Part shown: one piece after another, positions 5,535 to 6,123 of the stretch | Position numbering within the stretch: position 1 is the stretch's first letter | How the letters are laid out: the number at the start of each line of letters is the position of its first letter | From: Chloroflexota bacterium | Lineage (GTDB): Bacteria > Chloroflexota > Dehalococcoidia > Dehalococcoidales > UBA2162 | Assembly (NCBI GenBank): GCA_016193545.1 | Contig: JACPSA010000158.1 | Span: 1-6,123, forward strand | DNA length: 6,123 nt | Direction of reading: 5' to 3' | The notes under the pieces: model-generated | The model's database searches: none | The model's input: the letters and a program-made list of their open reading frames with translations, nothing else | What the model was told of the DNA's origin: nothing | Translations under genes and position numbers: made by a program

Positions 5535-6123
5535 ACTTTTTGCTCCCCTTCTACCTGCCCGTCTTTAAGTATTATGATACGCTGACAATGCTGAGCGATA
5601 TTGGCGTCATGGGTTATCATTACCAGGGTAATCCCCTGCTCGACATGTAAGGAGGTGAGGATAGAGATTATCTCCCCACCGGAGTGGCTGTCCAGGTTAC
5701 CGGTCGGCTCGTCGGCCAGAAGCAGGGGTGGATTCTTCACCAGCGCCCGGGCGATGGCCACCCTTTGCTGCTCCCCTCCGGAAAGCTCAGTGGGACGGTG
5801 ATTAGCCCGCTCAGATAGCCCCACCTTAGCCAGTGCCTCCATGGCACGGTGACGGTCACGGCCCCCGCAGTACCTCATACCCAGTTCCACATTAGCCAGG
5901 GCGGAGAGGCGGGGCAGCAGATTGAAAGTCTGAAAGATAAAACCAATCTGCTGACTTCTAATTTTAGCCAGTTCACCGCTGCTGAGGCGGCTGACTTCTT
6001 TACCATCCAGGTGATAACTGCCTGAAGTTGGTTTATCCAGGCAACCAATAAGATTAAGTATGGTCGTCTTGCCCGAGCCAGAGGGCCCCATAATCGCCAC
6101 CAGTTCACCCTGTTCAACATTGA
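5531..6123 (-). CDS. MacB/LolD-type ABC transporter ATP-binding protein (partial, N-terminus outside window)
   Basis: About 196 codons are visible; the frame continues off the right edge. A GTG at 6100-6098 is not the start: the codons before it read NVEQGELV and lead into VAIMGPSGSGKTT, the usual run into Walker A, so roughly 30-40 N-terminal residues are missing. Counting from that GTG as residue 1, the order is Walker A GPSGSGKT (5-12), Q-loop Gln57 in FIFQTFNLLP, signature LSGGEQQ (106-112), Walker B LLLADEP (126-132, catalytic Glu131), D-loop NLDS (135-138) and switch His164. All catalytic residues are present. It powers the adjacent permease, whose start overlaps this gene's stop by 4 bp. 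The TxxNLLPxLSALxNV segment is typical of the MacB/LolD/FtsE group. A MacA-like adaptor or regulator, common in such operons, could lie further right, but this is not seen. Confidence 0.95.
   Translation of the reverse strand, partial: NVEQGELVAIMGPSGSGKTTILNLIGCLDKPTSGSYHLDGKEVSRLSSGELAKIRSQQIGFIFQTFNLLPRLSALANVELGMRYCGGRDRHRAMEALAKVGLSERANHRPTELSGGEQQRVAIARALVKNPPLLLADEPTGNLDSHSGGEIISILTSLHVEQGITLVMITHDANIAQHCQRIIILKDGQVEGEQKV

Noticed and set aside
6098..6100. GTG as start codon of the ABC ATPase
   Set aside because: The preceding codons to the window edge encode NVEQGELV, the normal family sequence before Walker A, so this GTG is an internal Val.
5875..6120. 81-codon minus-strand frame overlapping the ATPase in another frame
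   Set aside because: It is an out-of-frame reading of the conserved Walker A to Q-loop region of the ATPase.

Overview
The window looks like a chromosomal housekeeping segment of a bacterium in or near the Dehalococcoidia (Chloroflexota), with moderate GC content. This placement is an inference from three things: the gene set (prenyl synthase, FtsH, an endonuclease IV-like TIM barrel of the archaeal/Dehalococcoides style, and a split MacB-type exporter), the protein style, and a dispersed repeat beginning GTCATTGCGAG that I remember as common in such genomes. No marker gene settles the taxonomy.

Layout. On the plus strand, positions 2-79 hold the last 25 codons of a gene that is probably methionyl-tRNA synthetase. 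After a 40-bp gap comes a complete long-chain polyprenyl diphosphate synthase (120-1085). It converges on ftsH (minus strand, 1116-3053), with only 30 bp between the stop codons and an inverted-repeat region that may end transcription. Everything to the right is also on the minus strand: a 298-bp non-coding gap (3054-3351), an AP endonuclease family 2 protein (3352-4182), a 119-bp gap, a MacB/FtsX-type ABC permease (4302-5534) and its ATPase (5531 to beyond the right edge). The permease and ATPase share an ATGA overlap.

The 298-bp gap is the main non-coding structure. Next to ftsH it holds a strong ribosome binding site, an extended -10 promoter candidate and a perfect 7+7 bp palindrome over that -10. 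Farther away it holds a 154-bp MITE-like element with 12-bp terminal inverted repeats and two internal hairpins.

Functionally the genes form separate units. Prenyl synthase makes the isoprenoid tail for a lipid carrier or quinone. FtsH is the membrane-anchored ATP-dependent protease for quality control. The endonuclease IV-like protein is a metal-dependent TIM barrel with a probable DNA repair role. The ABC pair is an exporter or extracytoplasmic substrate-moving machine whose accessory protein may lie past the right edge. I see no clear new multi-gene system. The points most worth a second look are a Tyr in place of the second Asp of the second DDxxD motif in the prenyl synthase, the MITE-like repeat, the palindrome on the ftsH promoter, and the altered metal site of the endonuclease IV-like protein.
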